DNA of 64,000 nucleotides, from positions 248,001 to 312,000 of the forward strand of contig NW_026251724.1 of the NCBI RefSeq assembly GCF_025024155.1, written 5' to 3'. A program made the translations under genes and the position numbers. This DNA comes from Gamsiella multidivaricata. Lineage: Eukaryota > Mortierellomycota > Mortierellomycetes > Mortierellales > Mortierellaceae. Every line of letters starts with the position of its first letter. Within the stretch, counting starts at the first letter, position 1. The notes under the pieces are model-generated. The model was not told the origin of the DNA. It saw only the letters and a program-made list of their open reading frames with translations, and ran no database searches. Shown here piece after piece: positions 34,118 to 47,019 of the stretch.

Positions 34118-35347
34118 TTATTGTACTGAGGTCGCAATTCCTGCAGTCGAACCCGCGTCTGTGTTTGGGTCTTCGTTTGAATGTTCCTGTACTTTTGCAT
34201 CCCGGGTCTCAGCTTCGGCCTTCCTCATGGCAGCCTGCTGCTTCTTCAGCAGACCCTCCTTGCGCTTGCGCTCACGCCTTGCATCTTTATCCTCCCACTC
34301 TCCTTGATCTCCCATCTTTTTTGAGGCCAAATCGGCATCACTATTCAAATACTCCGCCAGACGCTTCTCGAACCGGCTCATCTGTGCAACATTCATTTGG
34401 AACTTGTCGTTGCTCAGTTCCACCAACACGCGAAGATATGCCACCGAGACCATGAGATGGATCTTCGGTATTGAAGATGGCATTGTGGATGATGTTGAGG
34501 GTATATAGGCAATTGGCGCGTCCAGCTTGAGAGTACTACGAATGGCGAGCATAGTTCGTTTAGCCGAAGGTAAAATCCCTGAATTGCGATAGCCAGAGAA
34601 GAGTGAGTGGTTGAGGAAGGTCTTTGCGGCTGCTGGAGTTGATGCCTCAATATGAAGGATCTAGTGAGTGAAGATGACAGAAAGAAGAACAACGTGTCTG
34701 TCAGCGTCGTGAACCTGTTTTTTTTTTTTTTTTTTTTTTATCCTGCATAAAAATGTTGGACTCCGGGATCGTGTAGGTAATGTTATTGCTGTCGTTACCA
34801 TTGGCTCAAACTTGAAGTAAACCAACTGCGACCTGGCCATGTCAAGCGTGCGGGTTTCGCTGCTGTCTTCCATCGGGACGACCCTATGGGCTTCGGATCC
34901 AAACAAGGTGTTGATGATCCACTGTTGGTCTTCGGTGTCCTGTTCTGAAGGGAAGACGACGGGATCATGGCTGACGTAGAGCCATTGTCCGCCCTTGGCT
35001 CTCTTTGCAGCCTCGACCGCAGCCAGCGAAGTGTTCTCCTCGTATCCCTTGGCAACTTGCGCATCCTCTCCCCCATCCTTATCGCCGTTATCCTGCGCGA
35101 CTCTGCTTTCAATTGCTTCCATATCCTGCATATATAGCTCCTCCGACTGTAATTCGTTCATGCCCTCGAGATAGGTGCAGATGCGCCCAGAGCAAGACGA
35201 GGTGGTGACATAGTCCTTGTGGTTGTTGATCAGTACGATGAGCGGTAGGAGAGGTTCGTCCACATATCCCTTGGGAGATTTGTCGGGCGTGTCAGAGTTG
35301 AGCGCTACAAGAATAGCCAGCTTGCGCGAAGTGAATCCGTCCGACAT
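34118..35347 (-). CDS. TYW3: tRNA wybutosine-synthesizing protein 3 (methyltransferase)
   Basis: TYW3 methylates N4 of the tricyclic base at position 37 of tRNA-Phe on the way to wybutosine. Two exons, 35347-34799 and 34660-34118, are joined across an intron with a 22-base T run. Family blocks are DEPLLPLIVLINNHKDYVTT, SSCSGRICTYLEG, GGQWLYVSHDPV, VYFKFEPM, ILHIEAST, GYRNSGILPSAKRTMLAIRS and a C-terminal helix (FEKRLAEYLNSD). A charged C-terminal extension (KKQQAAMRKAEAETRDAKV) goes beyond the human protein. The conserved SCSGR block is intact. It ends 95 bp from the stop of the Integrator gene on the other strand. Confidence 0.9.
34718..34739 (+). repeat. T22 homopolymer in the TYW3 intron
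   Basis: Twenty-two consecutive T on the plus strand. On the TYW3 coding strand it is an A run between the two exons. Confidence 0.8.
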
Positions 35348-35590
35348 GGTGATCCTGGTTATGTTTGGCTGTTCAATCGTTCTTGATCATCGATTGGGGA
35401 TCTGTCAGCCATGCAATCAGTCTCAAAAAAAAAAACACATAAATGAGTTCCCTTTCCATTTTGAGGATACGCTTTGCCTTCCATTTTTAGAAGAAACCGA
35501 CTTTGGGTTTTGTAAGGTTCACACGCGCCTCCTACTTCATCGCTCGAACTGGCTGGTTCATCCCACTCTGGATCCCCTACAATGTCCTCT

Positions 35591-35878
35591 TCAGGCCTCA
35601 AAGACTTGCTTTCTGCCATCGCCCTCAGCCGCACCTTTTACACGATCCTGCTCCTCTCCTCTAGACCGTCTCCGACGACTACCTTCAGCCGAGCGATGAG
35701 GAGCACGGCCATGAGGAGGCCGCCGATACTCAGGGTGATACAACAGTTGAGGATAGGGGGGACGGTCAGCATGCACCATATATCGCACAAGGACGAAGAA
35801 AGTGCACAAGAAACACAAGCTTAGGATAGACATGGCACAGCAAATGAATATCTTTTCAGCCCAATGGGAGGTTTGCAA
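35591..35878 (-). CDS. Possible small membrane protein, unknown, structure unresolved
   Basis: A minus-strand frame opens MQTSHWAEKIFICCAMSI and has one clear membrane segment (ILSLCFLCTFFVLVRYMV). It then becomes Arg/Pro-rich and looks non-coding. In another frame of the same strand (about 35745-35655) a second hydrophobic helix appears (SIGGLLMAVLLIARLKVVV), continuing after a stop into an acidic segment (SKSLRPEEDIVGDPEWDEPA). The two helices could be one gene joined by an unseen short intron or spoilt by a frameshift. I recognise no family. The exact extent is unknown, and 35348-36095 contains nothing else I can support. Confidence 0.3.
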   Translation of the reverse strand: MQTSHWAEKIFICCAMSILSLCFLCTFFVLVRYMVHADRPPYPQLLYHPEYRRPPHGRAPHRSAEGSRRRRSRGEEQDRVKGAAEGDGRKQVFEA

Positions 35879-36095
35879 CGTCTGTAACGTCTGTAAGTTG
35901 GCCCCAATCTGCTCAAGGGCAGTTATTCAAAAGGACGCTCTTCCGTGTTGCTAGTGCCATATCAAGATTGGAGACCCTGTCTCGCATTACAGGAAAACCA
36001 AAAGACAGAGTGCATGAAAATGCTCCTCTTATTTATTCGTCTTTGCTAATAAAAAATGAAATGGTTCAGGTTAAAGAAAAAAGATGTGAGGTTGT

Positions 36096-38352
36096 TCAAG
36101 AACGATCGTATACGATCTCCAGAGGACGGCCTCCATATGTGTATCCGTTGAACTTGGCTATAAGAGTAATAATATGCGAAAAAGAAAAGAAAATTAGTAT
36201 TCCGTCTTTTATTAACATTCGAAGAAACACAAAGGCTAAGGGTGTCCTCAGCATACCAACTGCCTTGTCAGCGGATTCGAACATCTCGAATCGAACAATG
36301 CCTGAACCCTTGGGACGACCGTTATACAAAAGAATCTCTGTCATACGAATCGGCCCGCAAGTCTTAAAGAGATCTTTGAGATCTTGCTCCGTGGTCGTAA
36401 ATGGCAACTGTGGCGATAAATGCAGTGGATCAGGTTAGATATTAATAATTCCTCCCATTGTCTTAGTGCCACGGTTCCAACGGCACTTACATTGCGGATA
36501 TAGATCTGGTCGCCAGAGCCTGCAGCAGGCCCTGAAGGGATGGAAGAGTCGATCGCCATGTCATTGTAGCCAGTGGAGTGGTGGCTCGAGCGTGCACTGC
36601 CATCATACAGATCATGTTGTCGGCTGCTGCTGCTGCTTTCATGTCTGTAATCGCCATGAGTGCCATGACTGCCATGCCCACCATGTCCGCCATGACCGCC
36701 ATGTCCGCCATGTCCACCACTTCCATAGGCATACGAGTCGCCATAGCCACTGCTGCTGCTACGGCCATAGTCCTCGCCTCGTGAGCTGCGGGAAGGCTCA
36801 TACCGAGATGTACCACGAGACCCGCCAGCAGGGGGTCCGAATTTGTCCTGAACAAACAAAGCATGTAAATGAGCGTAGATGAGTACAATGCATCTTCCTG
36901 TGGCCTCCTGAGCGTACCCCTGCCACCAATTCTGTCATTTCTCTCTCTGCTTCTCATCATCGAATTAAGTCTCTGCACTGCCTTGAGACCGCAGCTCGTA
37001 ATGCCTCCAATCGCTCTGGCCCAAGATCCATGGAGCAAAGGGATATACGGTATGCGGCCAAGCCATTGCGGCTAGCGATGCGCATCGCCGCGTATCAAGT
37101 AGACAGTGCTGTGCACTTCTAGCGGCACACACACAAGACCATAGCGCCTCTCTTCATGTACCAACCATCATCGAACAACAATTTGCAAAATGCCCACCTC
37201 GCGAACTTCGATACGACGACCATGCCACTCGAATCCGTTGAACATCGCTAACGACCAGGACCAACCCAGCAACATGCGAGACGAAAGTCGAACGGCGTTT
37301 TGAAAGCGTAAGCGGCGGCGGCGACGATGACAACGGCAACGACAACGGAAGGCGTTCATAGATAAGAAGTATAGACGCAGTTTAGTTTCACATAACGGAT
37401 CCGATGCCCTGAACCACTCTTCGACGAACTCCTGTGTTCCGTTCAACATCTTCATCCTCTGCGTGCTCCCATGCCCATTTCATCCGCTCATCTTCGACAA
37501 CACTTGCATGCTCCCTTCATGCTCTTTCTCACGCCTACTTCCGTTCTGCCGCTGACTCCGCGGCCTCTAAACATCACTGAGCGCAACGGAGGGTCGACCA
37601 GTCCAGAGCGAAATACGCATCCCGAAAGTACTCCATGATAACATCCAACGTCCCTTGCGCCAAACATGAGTTACGTACAAACCGCCCGCGACACATCGCT
37701 CGATCTCTCAAAAGAAACGGTGCCAGAGCCCTTGGATCGCATGTCACTGGTCATGAAAACATCTGCCCTGTCCACGGGTCCTGCTCTCCTGAACAAGTCC
37801 TTCATGTCCTTCCAATTGACCGAGTATGGCAACTATTATCGAACGATAGTAATAACAAAGAACCAGATGAGTTGCAGATCTTCAGAGAAACCACTGACGC
37901 AATTGTCGCAGGAAAACAAGAACGTAGATAAAATAAAACAGTCGAATGTCTTCTCTCTACTTACATTGGCGACATAGACTTGACGAGTGCCCGATTCGCT
38001 GGCTCGCGATGCCGCGAGGCCAGCACCACGTCCACCAGAGAAACCGATCCTTGCCTCAGATTCACGGTCCTCACGCACAAAGACAGGGCGGCCCATCAGA
38101 ACAACATCGTTCAGTTTACGAATGGCTTCCTTGGCATCGTCGGCATTCTGATACTCGACCACGCCACAGCCTTTGGAACGGCCATCGGAGCCCAGCAAGA
38201 CGTCGGCGTGAGCGACAGGTCCAACTATGTGAAAATGATAAAAATAAGAAAAGGGTTAGCCTAAAGATACCGATATGAAATAGAAGGGGACCTTCATGGG
38301 GGCCCATGATGATTGGTGCACATAAAGCTGCTTCCCCCCCCCCCCCCCCCCC

Positions 38353-38386
<34 letters not shown>

Positions 38387-38856
38387 GTACTCTGACGCAT
38401 AAAATCCTTGAGGTTGGTCCATTTGACGTCGTACGACAGATTGCCGACATAAACACGTCGATCTCTCAACGACGATCCAGAGCTGGAGCGCCCAGGGCTC
38501 CTGGATCTGGATCTTCCACGGCCTCCACGATCATTATCGTGCTGTGAAGGACGGCGATCCGTGTCATACTTGTCATCTCTATCATTCCGGCTGCCTCCAC
38601 TATAATCTCTCGCTCGGATAGGACTGCGGCTACGCCCGCGGCTCTCTCGTCTGTCATCTAGGACGCCACGGTCACGCGAGTCTCGACGATTTCTATTGTC
38701 GCCATTGCTGTCGTGAGCATCGTCCTGATTGAAGGATGAGCGACGGTAGTGCGACTCCTCGAGCTGGTAGTTGTCGTCCATGGGGTCCAAATCGTTAGGC
38801 ATAAGAACGTCGACTGTGTCAGCGGGCAGGACACTATTGCTGTTGTGGCTATCCAT
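36096..38856 (-). CDS. SR-type mRNA-binding protein with three RRMs (Gbp2/Hrb1-like)
   Basis: The start MDSHNSNSVLPADTVD leads into an Arg/Ser/Asp-rich region (SRGRSRSPIRARDYSGGSRN). RRM1 is split by an intron: RRVYVGNLSYDVKWTNLKD and SKGCGVVEYQNADDAKEAIR. RRM2 reads RQVYVAN, then LPYSVNWKDMKDLFRRAGPV, KGSGTVSFE and MFNGFEWHGRRIEVRE. A Gly/His/Ser-rich linker with repeated HGG units (36.65-36.72 kb) precedes RRM3: DQIYIRNLPF, TEQDLKDLFKTCGPI, GSGIVRFEMFESADKAV and KFNGYTYGGRPLEIVYDRS at the stop. SR-rich N-terminus plus three RRMs is the layout of yeast Gbp2/Hrb1, which escort mRNA out of the nucleus. The function is inferred from that layout. Confidence 0.85.
38334..38385 (+). repeat. C20-A32 homopolymer pair in an intron
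   Basis: About twenty C followed directly by about thirty-two A, inside the first RRM-protein intron. On the coding strand this is a T run followed by a G run. Exact lengths are unreliable in any assembly. Confidence 0.8.
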
Positions 38857-39290
38857 GCTTAAAGAAGAAAAAAAGCCCTGCGTCCGGCCTGGTATTGTGT
38901 GGTTGTTGTGGATTCAAAAGGCCCGGTTCCGTGGATCGGGTGGGTGGGAATGAGTACGAGAGCTAGGCTGAAGGAGATGGCGAAGTCGTTAAGCAAACAA
39001 TGTACCATAGCCTGTGCACCAAAGCACTTATGGTTCGAGAAACAGAGGCAGAGATGCGTGCGCGTAGGATGTACCTGTTAGTCGCTGCTGAAATGCGATG
39101 TGCTGCAGGCAAGTGGCGATCAACGCTGGTTATGTTGTAATGAGGTAAAGGGAAAAGGGAGGGCAAAGGAGAAAGGGGTGTTGGGCAGCGCGAAAACCAT
39201 TTTATTGCCTCAGCCAAGCCACTAGATATGATTTGTGCATTCGTTTTTTTTTTTTTTATTTCAATTCAAACAGAAATGCCTCGACACTCT
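38857..39290. other. Intergenic: RRM-gene promoter and spermidine synthase 3' end
   Basis: About 430 bp with only short frames. It contains the 5' flank of the RRM gene, a T-run at 39245-39257 and the 3' flank of the spermidine synthase gene. Confidence 0.4.
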
Positions 39291-40953
<1,663 letters not shown>

Positions 40954-41201
40954 CTATATTTATTTGTTTTTCTTTTTTTCAGTGACGAAAGACCGTCGGA
41001 GTAAAAGATGCATTCCAGCATCCAAGACAGCTCGGGCGCAAGAGCCGGAGCATGAGAAACCACGCGGATACGTACATGAACAGGAACAAGATCAAAAGGC
41101 AATGGCATGGTCACCGACAAAGACATTGACAAGGATATGAGCATTACAAGGACAAAGGCATGAAAAATGCGTGTTAATGAAGGGCTTTATTATAAAAGTT
41201 C

Positions 41202-41855
41202 TTAAACGCCGTACTTCTCACGGTACTTGCGCATCTGGGCAAGATGGTCGCCGTAGATACCCTTCTCCTCCATGTACTCCATGATATGCGACATGTTCAC
41301 AATCGCCTTGACGGGCACCCCAAAATCTCTCTCGACCTCCTGGATCGCAGACAGATCGCCGTTCCTTCCCGTCTCCTGGCGGTCAACCGCAACGAGCACA
41401 CCTGCGAGCTGAGCATGGCAATCCTGAATGATCTGAACGGACTCCCGGATCGCAGTGCCTGCAGTGATAACATCGTCAATGACCAGAACCTTCCCCTTCA
41501 AGGGCGATCCGACAATTGAGCCACCCTCGCCGTGGTCCTTCTTCTCCTTGCGGTTGAAGCAGTAGGGCGTATCCTTGTTGTACGGCGCCTCTGCAAGAGC
41601 AATGACGGTCGTGCAGGCCAGAGGAACACCCTTGTAGGCAGGACCAAAGATCACATCGTGCTCGATACCTGAGTCTTGAACGGCCGCAGCATAGAACTTG
41701 CCAATCTTGGCGAGCGAGGCACCAGTGTTGAAGAGACCTGCGTTGAGGAAGTAGGGCGAAATGCGTCCGGACTTCAGGATGAACTCTCCAAACTTCAAGA
41801 CCTCATTCTTGATGGCAAAATCGATGAATTCGCGCTGGTAGTCCTTGATGGCCAT
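41202..41855 (-). CDS. URA5: Orotate phosphoribosyltransferase
   Basis: Converts orotate and PRPP to orotidine monophosphate in pyrimidine synthesis. It is a single exon of 217 codons, the usual fungal length. It starts [20 protein letters not shown] and contains [51 protein letters not shown] (catalytic lysine region) and the PRPP-binding motif [17 protein letters not shown]. It ends [10 protein letters not shown]. The lack of introns contrasts with its neighbours. Homologues of this gene are used as 5-FOA markers in fungi, so it is well known. Confidence 0.97.
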   Translation of the reverse strand: MAIKDYQREFIDFAIKNEVLKFGEFILKSGRISPYFLNAGLFNTGASLAKIGKFYAAAVQDSGIEHDVIFGPAYKGVPLACTTVIALAEAPYNKDTPYCFNRKEKKDHGEGGSIVGSPLKGKVLVIDDVITAGTAIRESVQIIQDCHAQLAGVLVAVDRQETGRNGDLSAIQEVERDFGVPVKAIVNMSHIMEYMEEKGIYGDHLAQMRKYREKYGV

Positions 41856-42131
41856 TGTTGTTTCGTCAGGCGGGGAATGTGTCTCGAGGATGGGTTCCGC
41901 GGAGGAGGATGGGCAGGTGAGGGTCGTGTGGTGACATCAGAAAAAGGGAAAAGGAAAAAAGAAGGGAGGCACGATGCACTTGAACAACATAACAAATACC
42001 AGAAACCAAAACAATCGCCCTGGTGCCGGTCACACCAGGCCCTCATGCTGCAGAACACGGGGAGCGGCGAAAGTGATCGATTTATTTTATCTGCTGCATC
42101 GACTATCGCCGGCCCATCTTTACAACCGCCG

Positions 42132-43219
42132 TCAAAGCTCCATGTTGCTATGCTCACCCTTGTTGTTACTTGGTCCCGTCCGGTCCAGTGGCCCCCTCAA
42201 GTCTGCATTAGACTGCCGTGCGAATGACGGCAGTGGAGGCACAGGTGCAGAACTAGGGTTGGGGCTATCCAATGCCGCCAGCTCTTCCTCTGCAAGCTCG
42301 TGTCCTAACTGCAACGCTTCCTTCATCTTGTAGTGCTCCGCCCTCATCTTTGCAAATTTGTCATGGTCGACTAGAAGAGATATGTTTATCAGTAGCGTAT
42401 CTCTAGAAATTCATTGAGCTTTTGTCGTATCAAAATATCCACTTACTCTTCTCGTGAGGTGCTTCGTCTTCGTCCTCGTCTTCTTCGTCAGAGTCCTGCC
42501 ATTCTTCGGGACCATCATCTTCCTGGTCATCCGCATCCTCTTCGTCATCATCATCCGATCCTTTCATATAGGAGGAAACTGGAGGCGTATGAGCCAGCGC
42601 GACAGTCTTCTTTTTGTTATCATCTAGCAAGAATGCGTCTAAAAGATGGAATGGGCGACAATAAAGTATCAGTACACCAAATCTCACGCTCATTGCGAAG
42701 GTTTACGCCCAGTGCCTAATGCCTGTAGGAAGAGTGGGAGACACTGTTACGCTCAATCTTTGTCCACAATGTGGCATTGTGATATGAGGACGCAGATGCC
42801 TTTCCTCGGTTCGCTATCGTTCCTTCGGGTCGTGCTTACCATCCATATCCATGACCTTGTCCAACTCGTGGTTGTAGTGCACATATGGCGTCTTAGGCTC
42901 GTCAATCTTCATAGTCGAATCCTTCTGTGCCTCCGTAATCGTCAGGTTTTCCTCGTCCCATTTAAGTCTAATTATGGCCATCGTCGATACCAATTATCAG
43001 TTGCACGATTCAATGCTCATCCGTTAGCAAAATAAAACATACAGAGCAGCAAAGCAAGTCGTGGGTTGACCCGGTGCCCACACAAGGTAACAGGGCTGTT
43101 TCTTACCTTGGAGCACGCTCGTCGTGCTGCTGGTGCGAGGCCGGCCGCTTCAGGATGCCCCTGACAGGCTGCGCGGCAAGAACGGGGCTATGCCTGACTG
43201 GCGTTGTCTGGTTACTCAT
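42132..43219 (-). CDS. Protein phosphatase 1 regulator, GLC8 / inhibitor-2 family
   Basis: A small, disordered regulator of protein phosphatase 1. The start at 43219 gives [19 protein letters not shown] and [17 protein letters not shown], an ILK-type PP1-contact region. The next exon has [20 protein letters not shown] and [18 protein letters not shown], matching the inhibitor-2 core (WDE, MKI-EPKTPY, the site phosphorylated by GSK3-like kinases). An acidic stretch ([19 protein letters not shown]) and a C-terminal helix ([20 protein letters not shown], like KLHYNE...A in inhibitor-2) follow. There are about four exons, intact. The name GLC8 is the yeast orthologue by family, not confirmed. Confidence 0.82.
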
Positions 43220-43428
43220 TCCTGGTTGAATGGAAGTTCTGGTGTGGGAATGAGGGCAGTAACATCAAACTTCACGTTGATACGCGTTCAGGGAGTACAG
43301 GGAATGAGTTGGTGCTGCAGGTACACGTACAGTACACATACACGTACATGATCCTTGTGGTAGGCGGAGTCTATTTTGCTGCTAAAACTTTCTTTTTATC
43401 TCAGTACGCCTGTTCTATCCTTGCTACT

Positions 43429-45728
43429 TCATCCGCGGAAATGGTCAAAGATAATATGCATGCCGTTTCGAGAATACATCGTTATATCCGACTCGGGCTT
43501 GGGGACAAATCCGTCCACGACCTTCCATGTGTACTTTTGCAGCAGGCGCGTCATTGTATTCATAGCCTGGTTATATGCAAAGTTTTGACCCAAGCAAATA
43601 CGAGGACCAGCGTGGAAGGGGAAGAACATGAAAGGCCGAACCATCTTGACGCGCTCTGGTCCCCAGCGGTCAGGGTCAAATTCCTCTGCATCCTCGCCCC
43701 AGTACTCCTTCATGCGGTGAGTCACGTAAGATGAGTGGACGACCAGGGAGCCTTTGGGGATGAAGTAGCCATTGGGCAGAACATCATCCTCTAGACATGT
43801 CTTGATGTTGAAGGGCACTGCTGGGTAAAGTCGCAATGTCTCGTTAATGACCTGCTTTAGGAACTTGAGCTTCTTGATGTCCTTGTGGTCGGGCTTGCGG
43901 TCACGGCCTACCACCTCAAAGATCTCCTCGCGGACGCGCTCCATCACTAGAGGGTGCTTTCCGAGATTATAGCACATAAATGTCAACAAGTTTGTTGACG
44001 TGTCTCTTCCAGCCTGATGCGTCCCAAAAGAGGAGAGAGAGAGAGAGATGGAGAGAGAGGCGGGGAGAGAGACGGAGAGAGAGAGAGGGAGAAAGATGTT
44101 AGTAAAGGATGACTAACATTCACTGTTTGCTGCTCTATCATTTCCCCAGAAATGTTTACTGCTTACCAGCAAAAAGTTCATCAACATATCGCGCAGGTAG
44201 ATGCGGTTGAATGGCTTTTCGTTTTCGTCTACAGAATTCAAAAAGTGCATCAACAAATTATCGTGCTGATGCGCGTTCTCCTCACCCTCAACAGCCTCCG
44301 CTCGACGCTTCATCTCCTTGGCAATAGCCGTGTCCACGATCGGCATCAGAACTGCATCCATATCTTTGACCCTTTGCGGGAACTCGAACGCCGGAACGAA
44401 CGCCTGGTATTCGCAGAGCCGGACTTTCCAACCGCAGAGCTTTTGCGTGTAATTGAACGCGCTCACGAACTTGGATTGGGGTACATCCAGGGCGTTGATA
44501 CAGTCTCCAAAGAGGAATCCCGTCGCAGTGTCAATCGTGTAGCGCGACCAGAGGTCCTGCACATCGATCACTGCATCTGCAGCAATTGCTTTATCGAGGA
44601 TGCCAAAGACCTGGTTGATCTGCGTCTCGATATGTGCCGCGCCCTTATACTCGGTGACCTGGAAGTGAGGTCGAGCCAGGGCACGCTGATTCTTCCAGGC
44701 AGCACCATCGGCGTTGAAGATGCCTGTGCCCATGAATGGGAAGAAGGCCCTGTGGAAAGCAGGTCCTACACGTAGATGGTCAACAGAGTGAGAGAGTTAG
44801 CGGCAGTGTGATATCATCGGATGGCGCAGCGTACCAGGGGATAATGACTATAGAAAACATAATAAACAACAGTGAGGAGGAACTAGTTGCGGTCTAAATT
44901 GATGTTTGTTAATTTTGAAAGATAGAATAGTTCGAGAGATTTGGGGCGTGTCCTGGCAGCTGCTTTTGTTTGACGAATGGTCATTGTTCATGGTGTCATG
45001 TTATGTGAGATGGGCGTTGGAAGCGGACGCGTTGAGCCATGCCAACTCTGGCAGACCAAGAAAGTTGTTTGCTCGGCCTAGGAAGGGATGCTTCGGTTGG
45101 CGAAATTGAGGGTGAAGACACTAAAAGGGGTAGAAAATCGCTTGCGTTCGCTCACGGTACACTCAAAACGGGCGGCAGCAATACAGCGACAGTTGCCAGC
45201 TATAACCACACCACTATATCCAGTGCAAGTAGCAAACCAGCCAAGGAATCAAGAACAGACATCGCTGCTACTGTGGAAGGGTTGCCGCTGCTGGTTTGCG
45301 TGGTCTGCATTACCTTTGGGATAGTTCTCAAAGTTCTTGACCAGCATATGCTGGACCGACGACGGCTCAAAGGCCAGAATCAGGCAGTGTCCCACAATTT
45401 CCGTAGTCAGGGTGAGGCCCTGTTTCGAGAGGTTCTGCACCCACTTGAGCTCGTCGCCCTCGAACCTGGCCTTGATATACTGAAAGGCGACATCCACCAT
45501 GAAGAAGTTGGTCTTGAGATGGGGGATGGCCTTGCCGCGCGGAGGGGTCTTTTTGCTTGCGCGCATGCGACCGACCCAGAAGTAGAGAATGGTGGTCAGG
45601 GCAAACATGGCCATGCCGAGGTTTTTGGCCTTGCCGCGGTTAACGAGGGCCCGCTGGCGCTGGCGAAGGAGTTTGATGACGATGGAGACCATGGAGGGCG
45701 AGGCGATTACAGGCTGGGTCGCGGTCAT
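43429..45728 (-). CDS. Cytochrome P450 monooxygenase (CYP52-like clan)
   Basis: Starts MTATQPVIASPSMVSIV with an N-terminal membrane anchor (LGMAMFALTTILYFWVG). A long intron (about 45313-44769) precedes the block PAFHRAFFPFMG and GIFNADGAAWKNQRALARPH (the C-helix WxxxR). The I-helix AGRDTSTNLLTFM, the K-helix ETLRLYP (ExxR), FDPDRWGPERV and the heme loop FPFHAGPRICLGQNFA with its cysteine ligand are all present. The pattern GDGIF/ARPHF and AGRDT is typical of fungal fatty-acid and alkane hydroxylases of the CYP52 or CYP5xx type. The substrate is not deducible. There are three exons, and a GA-rich microsatellite lies in the second intron. It looks intact. Confidence 0.9.
44034..44096 (+). repeat. 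GAGA microsatellite in a P450 intron
   Basis: Purine-rich GAGAGA units with occasional T and C, between the second and third P450 exons. Confidence 0.75.
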
Positions 45729-46269
45729 TTTTATTTTTGGTGGCGTGCAGTGTGAGAACTAGCGGTGGATGCGTGGTGATGAAACAAGAGGAGAGAAAAG
45801 AAAGAAAGAGAAAGAAAGAAAGAGAAAGAGAAACGACGGGGGGGATGAGTGATAAGGAGTCCGTGAAGGGCACACATGTGCTCCCCCCTGCCCGCTGGAC
45901 AGCCGCCTCCTCTGAAGGGCTCCTTCTCCACAGTCCAATGCTCCGTGGGCGGACGCCACGTTTTTTGCTGGTCCTCAAACGTCCGTGTCCTCCATCCATT
46001 GTTCCTTGGTAATGGAAAATAAAAGAATGCAACGGACACAGCTCCAAACAGGCATCCTCCCTACACATCCCAACACTTGGCTGCTTACTCATGCTTATTC
46101 ATGGGGGGGGGGAGGAAGAGTGAAATCCCAGCAGCCTGTTCTCGTTCTCTGCCCTTCATCAAGAAACACTACGGTAGTCTGTCCACCATGTGCTGAGCAT
46201 GCAGCCGTTTTTAAAGGTGACAAAGACTCCACCTCTTTGTTTTAATTGCTCAGTCGTGTTCTGTACTCT

Positions 46270-46292
46270 CCCCCCCCCCCCCCCCCCCCCCC
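46270..46292 (+). repeat. C23 homopolymer
   Basis: Twenty-three C in a row in the intergenic region. Such runs are prone to length errors. Confidence 0.8.
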
Positions 46293-46902
46293 TTATGAAC
46301 ACACCAGCAACCACAATAATTAAGACGCGTCAACTGCTGATTTTTCCCTCTAAAGCGAACATTGCTTTTCCACACCCTAATGCGCAAGTTATATGAACTA
46401 TAGGCTGCGTAGATAACTTGTTGATGGAGTCTATTCCGTCTACATAGGTTACTTTAGACCGCGGCTCCGTAGAATTTCTACATGGCCCATGCGCATTCTT
46501 GTCCTTCCTCCCCTCTTGACGCGTACACTGGGTAGTTTATCGGAGACCAATGGTACAGATATATATACATCTTGCAGGAGATACTTGTGAAAATCGAACA
46601 TCGGCTCGTTTGACCATCCCTCTCCCTTCCCCCTCCCCCTGTCTTATTTCTCACTGTGGAATCACAAAGGCCAGCCGACCATCTCCCTTCCTCCGTACCA
46701 CATCGCGTGTAATCCCTACTGTGCTACTCTAAAAACCAGCTCCTTCCTTCGCTCGGAGCGCTGCTAAAAACGGACAGACGACCGTGCATACGAAAACGCG
46801 CGCTTCGCAAGACTCCTCCTCTTGGTGTGTGCGCGACAAAACTATGTTGCAGATTCTTAATTTATTCTCGCACAGATGAAAAAATGAACATGCATGGACA
46901 AA

Positions 46903-46947
46903 CAGACAGACAGACAGACAGACAGATGGATAGATAAATAGATAGAT
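46903..46947 (+). repeat. CAGA then GATA microsatellite
   Basis: About six CAGA units followed by imperfect GATA/AATA units. Confidence 0.8.
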
Positions 46948-47019
46948 TATCTACAAGATACACCCACAGAAGAGAGCCACCACGAAAAAAAAAAAAAAAA
47001 CAACCAGGAAACGATGCCT

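Larger units (their letters stand above)
45729..47019. other. Intergenic, 1.3 kb: P450 promoter, homopolymers, microsatellites
   Basis: No gene seen. It includes GAAA/GA-rich sequence at 45786-45832, a G9 run at 46103-46111, a C23 run at 46270-46292 and a CAGA/GATA tract at 46903-46947. A Pu/Py-biased 5' region belongs to the P450 gene. The right part is the 3' flank of the YMR295C-like gene. Confidence 0.5.

Noticed and set aside
36640..36730. Tandem-repeat or CRISPR-like array in 36.65-36.72 kb
   Set aside because: The short repeated units code for GHGGHGG in the RRM protein linker. There are no spacers.
43204..43734. 176-codon plus-strand frame opposite the P450 heme region
   Set aside because: Antisense of a clearly coding P450 exon containing the heme-binding loop.
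45737..46012. Plus-strand frames in the P450 upstream region
   Set aside because: GA-rich low-complexity sequence in a promoter with no conserved residues.
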